Assembly: GCF_900215375.1 (NCBI RefSeq)
Contig: NZ_OBEF01000015.1
Coordinates: 60,296-124,295, forward strand
Source: Enterobacter sp. CC120223-11
GTDB lineage: Bacteria; Pseudomonadota; Gammaproteobacteria; Enterobacterales; Enterobacteriaceae
Length of the DNA stretch: 64,000 nt
Direction: 5' to 3'
Below, piece after piece: positions 61,365 through 64,000 of this stretch. Numbering within the stretch: the first letter of the stretch is position 1; every line of letters starts with the position of its first letter. Position numbers and translations under genes: made by a program. Under the pieces are notes generated by a model. That model saw nothing but the letters and a program-made list of their open reading frames with translations, did not search any database and was not told where the DNA came from.

Positions 61365-61808
61365 ATGACAAGCCCTGCACTCGCCGGACACCCGTTCGGC
61401 ACAACCGTCACCGAACAGTCTTTACGTGACCTTTTTACGCCGCTGACCCAGTGGGAAGACAAATACCGGCAGCTGATCCTGTTAGGCAAGCAGCTGCCAG
61501 CGCTGTCTGAAGAGTTTAAAGCCCAGGCGCAGGAGATTGCCGGATGCGAAAACCGTGTCTGGCTTGGGTTTACTCGTTTGCCTCAGGGCGCGCTGCATTT
61601 TTATGGCGACAGCGAAGGCAGGATCGTTCGAGGTTTGCTGGCCGTGCTGCTGACAACCATTGAGGGGAAAACGGCGGACCAGCTGAAAGCCAGCGATCCG
61701 CTAGCGTTCTTTGATGAGCTTGGGCTCCGCGCCCAGCTCAGCGCCTCCCGCAGCCAGGGACTAAACGCGCTGCGGGATGCCGCACTGGATGCGGCACGCG
61801 AGGCTTAA
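61365..61808 (+). CDS. csdE: Sulfur acceptor protein CsdE
   Basis: SufE-like acceptor that takes persulfide sulfur from CsdA. The 147-residue protein has the acceptor cysteine at position 61 in [12 protein letters not shown] and the family's LILLGKQLP and [18 protein letters not shown] segments. The start codon follows the csdA stop immediately. The 3' end overlaps the convergent tcdA stop by 4 bp. CsdA, CsdE and TcdA together support cyclic t6A formation. Confidence 0.95.
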   Translation: MTSPALAGHPFGTTVTEQSLRDLFTPLTQWEDKYRQLILLGKQLPALSEEFKAQAQEIAGCENRVWLGFTRLPQGALHFYGDSEGRIVRGLLAVLLTTIEGKTADQLKASDPLAFFDELGLRAQLSASRSQGLNALRDAALDAAREA

Positions 61809-62611
61809 GCCTGGCGCTCTGCCTTCGCCAGCATTTTCTTCAGCGCATGGGACACCGCGACAAAACCAAAGGTCGCGGTCACCATCGTTGCGGCACCAAA
61901 GCCGGACGCACAATCCATGCGCTTTGGCCCTTCGGCGGTGCTTTTCATCGCGCACACAGAGCCGTCTGACTGCGGATAAACCAGCGCTTCGGTGGAAAAC
62001 ACGCAGTCCACGCCGAGTTTCCCTTTGCCGTTCTTCACCACGCCAAAATCGCTCTTCAGACGCTCGCGCAGCTTCGCCGCCAGCGGATCCTGGATCGTTT
62101 TCGCCAAATCAGCGACCTGGATCTGCGTCGGATCGATCTGCCCGCCCGCGCCACCCGTTGTGACCAACGGCACCTTGTAGCGGCGGCAATAGGAGATAAG
62201 CGCTGCCTTCGGGCGCACGCTGTCGATGGCGTCAATCACATAGCTGAAACCCGCACCCATATACTGCGCAACGTTTTCCGGGGTGACGAAATCATCGACA
62301 ACCGTGACGCGGCATTCCGGGTTGATCAGGCGAATACGCTCCGCCATCACTTCAGCTTTGGCGAGCCCGACGTTACCGCCGAGCGCGTGAACTTGCCGGT
62401 TGGTGTTGGTGACACAGACATCGTCCATATCGATAAGCGTGATGGCACCAATGCCTGTGCGGGCCAGCGCTTCCGCAGCCCACGAACCAACGCCACCGAT
62501 CCCGACCACGCAGACGTGCGCATCGGCAAACACCTGCAATGCTTTTTCACCGTATAAACGGGCCGTGCCACCAAAACGCTGGCGCCATGCCTCGCTAAGA
62601 ACAACTGACAT
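61805..62611 (-). CDS. tcdA: tRNA threonylcarbamoyladenosine dehydratase TcdA
   Basis: E1/ThiF-like ATP-dependent enzyme that cyclises t6A37 in tRNA to ct6A; also called CsdL. The 268-residue protein shows the nucleotide-binding [21 protein letters not shown] (about residues 34-54), LIDMDDV, NRQ and the [18 protein letters not shown] segment. It works with CsdA-CsdE, encoded convergently next door, and lies 19 bp downstream of mltA. Confidence 0.95.
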   Translation of the reverse strand: MSVVLSEAWRQRFGGTARLYGEKALQVFADAHVCVVGIGGVGSWAAEALARTGIGAITLIDMDDVCVTNTNRQVHALGGNVGLAKAEVMAERIRLINPECRVTVVDDFVTPENVAQYMGAGFSYVIDAIDSVRPKAALISYCRRYKVPLVTTGGAGGQIDPTQIQVADLAKTIQDPLAAKLRERLKSDFGVVKNGKGKLGVDCVFSTEALVYPQSDGSVCAMKSTAEGPKRMDCASGFGAATMVTATFGFVAVSHALKKMLAKAERQA

Positions 62612-62630
62612 AAAACCTCAAACGACTCTG

Positions 62631-63725
62631 TTAACCGCTGAATACGTAACCGTTACCTGCATTACGCAGCACCCAGACACGACCGTAATGGTTGTACCAT
62701 CCGGCACGGTGGCCGGCATCCGGGCCAATGCCCTGATAAATATCGAAGTGCTGACCTTTAATCGCCCCGCCAACGTCCAGCGCCACCATTAAACGCAGCT
62801 CGTACTGTCCGTTAAATTTACCGTTATTATCCAGCTGCGGGACTTCAGCCAGCAGCGTGGTACCCGGCGGAATGATGCTTTTATCGGAAGCAACAGACGC
62901 ACGGCCAACCAGCGGCACCGCACTCGCCCCTTTCACCGGCGCGAAAGACTGCGGTTTGAAGAAGACAAACGACTGGTTCTCCTCGAGCAGCGCACGCACT
63001 TCCGCTTCGCTGTGGGTTTCGCCCCAGTGGCGGATCACCTGCATCGACATATCTTCTTTCTTATATTCACCGCGATCGACCAACACCTTACCGATGCTGC
63101 GGTATGCCCAGCCGTTTTTCCCGGCGTAGCTAAAGAAGTTCAGCGGAGAACCGTCACCAAAATCAATATAGCCGCTGCCCTGCACGTCCATGATGAAGTT
63201 ATCCATCAGAGAGTTACTGTAGGCCAGAATGTAGTTGTCGCTGAGCGCCCCGGCGTAAATCTCCGCGCGGGAAGGCAGACGCCCGCGCTTGGGCGGCATG
63301 CGGTAAATTGGATACTGGAATTCGCCCTGGCGCGTATGGCGCGCTTCCACCACTGGCGTGTAGTAGCCCGTGAACTGGACGTTGCCGTAGTTGTCCGCGC
63401 CCTGCATCTGCCAGGCATCCAGACCGTACTGCTTTAAGGTGCGGGTGTCACCGCCGGACTGCAGCCACTGCTGCACGGCGGCAAAAACGTTGCTCTGGTT
63501 GCCATAAAGGCGCGGAGAGGCATTGCGAATTTCATTCACCTGCTGAGCGAAATCACCGGCGTTAATCGGTGCGCCCACGGCGTCCGGCTGGTTCACCAGG
63601 GAAAATGGCTGGTTGAGTTTCCCGTCATTATATTGCTGACCGCGATCGGTCGGTTTGGAGGAACAGGCGGCGAGCAGCGTCATCAGCGCGCCTGTTGCCA
63701 GAATTTTTGCCCAACGTCCTTTCAT
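62631..63725 (-). CDS. mltA: Membrane-bound lytic murein transglycosylase A
   Basis: Outer-membrane lipoprotein that cleaves peptidoglycan glycan strands to 1,6-anhydromuropeptides. The 364-residue precursor has a lipobox LAAC with the lipidated cysteine at 21. The double-psi beta-barrel domain with the catalytic aspartate is visible near the C-terminus (LMVALDVGGAIKGQHFDIYQG), and the GYYTPVVEARHTRQGEFQYPIY segment is typical. Serine at +2 predicts outer-membrane sorting. Confidence 0.96.
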   Translation of the reverse strand: MKGRWAKILATGALMTLLAACSSKPTDRGQQYNDGKLNQPFSLVNQPDAVGAPINAGDFAQQVNEIRNASPRLYGNQSNVFAAVQQWLQSGGDTRTLKQYGLDAWQMQGADNYGNVQFTGYYTPVVEARHTRQGEFQYPIYRMPPKRGRLPSRAEIYAGALSDNYILAYSNSLMDNFIMDVQGSGYIDFGDGSPLNFFSYAGKNGWAYRSIGKVLVDRGEYKKEDMSMQVIRHWGETHSEAEVRALLEENQSFVFFKPQSFAPVKGASAVPLVGRASVASDKSIIPPGTTLLAEVPQLDNNGKFNGQYELRLMVALDVGGAIKGQHFDIYQGIGPDAGHRAGWYNHYGRVWVLRNAGNGYVFSG

Positions 63726-63881
63726 GGTATCTCGTCTTCTTTCTTATGCCGAATGCGTGATGAAGATAACAAACCGCCAGGGGTATTGAAATGTGATAAC
63801 GTGCCCCCGGCCTTATTTTGCATAAAAAATAGGCTGTGCGTTTTGTTTTTGCCCACTCTTTGATATTTATGCAGAAAAGGG

Positions 63882-63909
63882 TTGCATCAAATCGAGACCC
63901 GCGTATAGT
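63882..63909 (+). promoter_or_regulatory. Promoter of the initiator tRNA gene
   Basis: TTGCAT (63882-63887) and TATAGT (63904-63909) are 16 bp apart, followed by a GCGCATCC discriminator of the GC-rich kind seen at stringently controlled stable-RNA promoters. Confidence 0.75.
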
Positions 63910-63922
63910 GCGCATCCACGGA

Positions 63923-63999
<77 letters not shown>

Positions 64000-64000
64000 A

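Overview
The window is chromosomal DNA of a gamma-proteobacterium of the family Enterobacteriaceae. Almost every gene has a recognisable counterpart in the Escherichia coli 59-63 min region (pcm-surE-truD-ispFD-ftsB through csdAE-tcdA-mltA-metZ), in the same order, and two Hfq/Csr-class small RNAs (csrB, gcvB) plus an initiator tRNA sit where expected. The E. coli accessory blocks are missing or replaced: no CRISPR-Cas between iap and cysH, no mazEF between relA and mazG, no fuc operon between xni and rlmM. There is a cysG gene fused to the cysDNC operon, a nanE-PTS-rpiR module next to eno, and a glycerate kinase in the glucarate operon. This pattern suggests an Enterobacter/Lelliottia/Leclercia-like organism rather than Escherichia or Salmonella; that is inference from gene order and not a placement.

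Layout. 1-4.4 kb: housekeeping block pcm, surE, truD, ispF, ispD, ftsB, ygbE (all minus). 4.4-14.5 kb: sulfate assimilation (cysG-cysD-cysN-cysC and cysJ-cysI-cysH, both minus) with iap between. 14.8-25.8 kb: queD, then the poorly understood ygcN-ygcO-ygcP / ygcW-ygcU-ygcS-ygcR-ygcQ / yqcE-ygcE redox and transport cluster. 25.9-31.2 kb: queE, an SDR of unknown role, and a nanE-PTS-rpiR module. 31.2-41.8 kb: eno, pyrG, mazG, relA, rlmD, barA. 41.8-42.1 kb: a 51-bp tandem repeat array. 42.1-47.3 kb: glucarate operon gudP-gudX-gudD-garK. 47.6-50.3 kb: yqcA, truC, yqcC, csrB, syd. 50.4-56.8 kb: queF, ppnN, sdaC, sdaB, xni. 57-64 kb: rlmM, ygdD, gcvA/gcvB, ygdI, csdA-csdE, tcdA, mltA and an fMet tRNA.

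How the genes work together. CysDNC activates sulfate to APS and PAPS, CysH and CysJI reduce it to sulfide, and CysG makes the siroheme that CysI needs. BarA signals through UvrY (not in the window) to csrB, whose upstream UvrY box is visible. Glucarate degradation ends in 2-phosphoglycerate, the substrate of the enolase also encoded here. SdaC imports serine and SdaB deaminates it.

The most interesting signal is in the 332-bp divergent region between ygcW and yqcE. Each gene has a class-II-like CRP site at the same distance from a short leader. Each leader carries an intrinsic terminator just before the start codon, and each terminator overlaps an alternative 27-nt hairpin. The two hairpins have 6-bp stems with compensatory base changes between copies and a nearly identical 15-nt loop. 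A gene for a GlpP-type antiterminator protein (ygcP) lies in the same cluster. Together this looks like an undescribed RNA antitermination switch controlling an ETF/Fix-like oxidation pathway.
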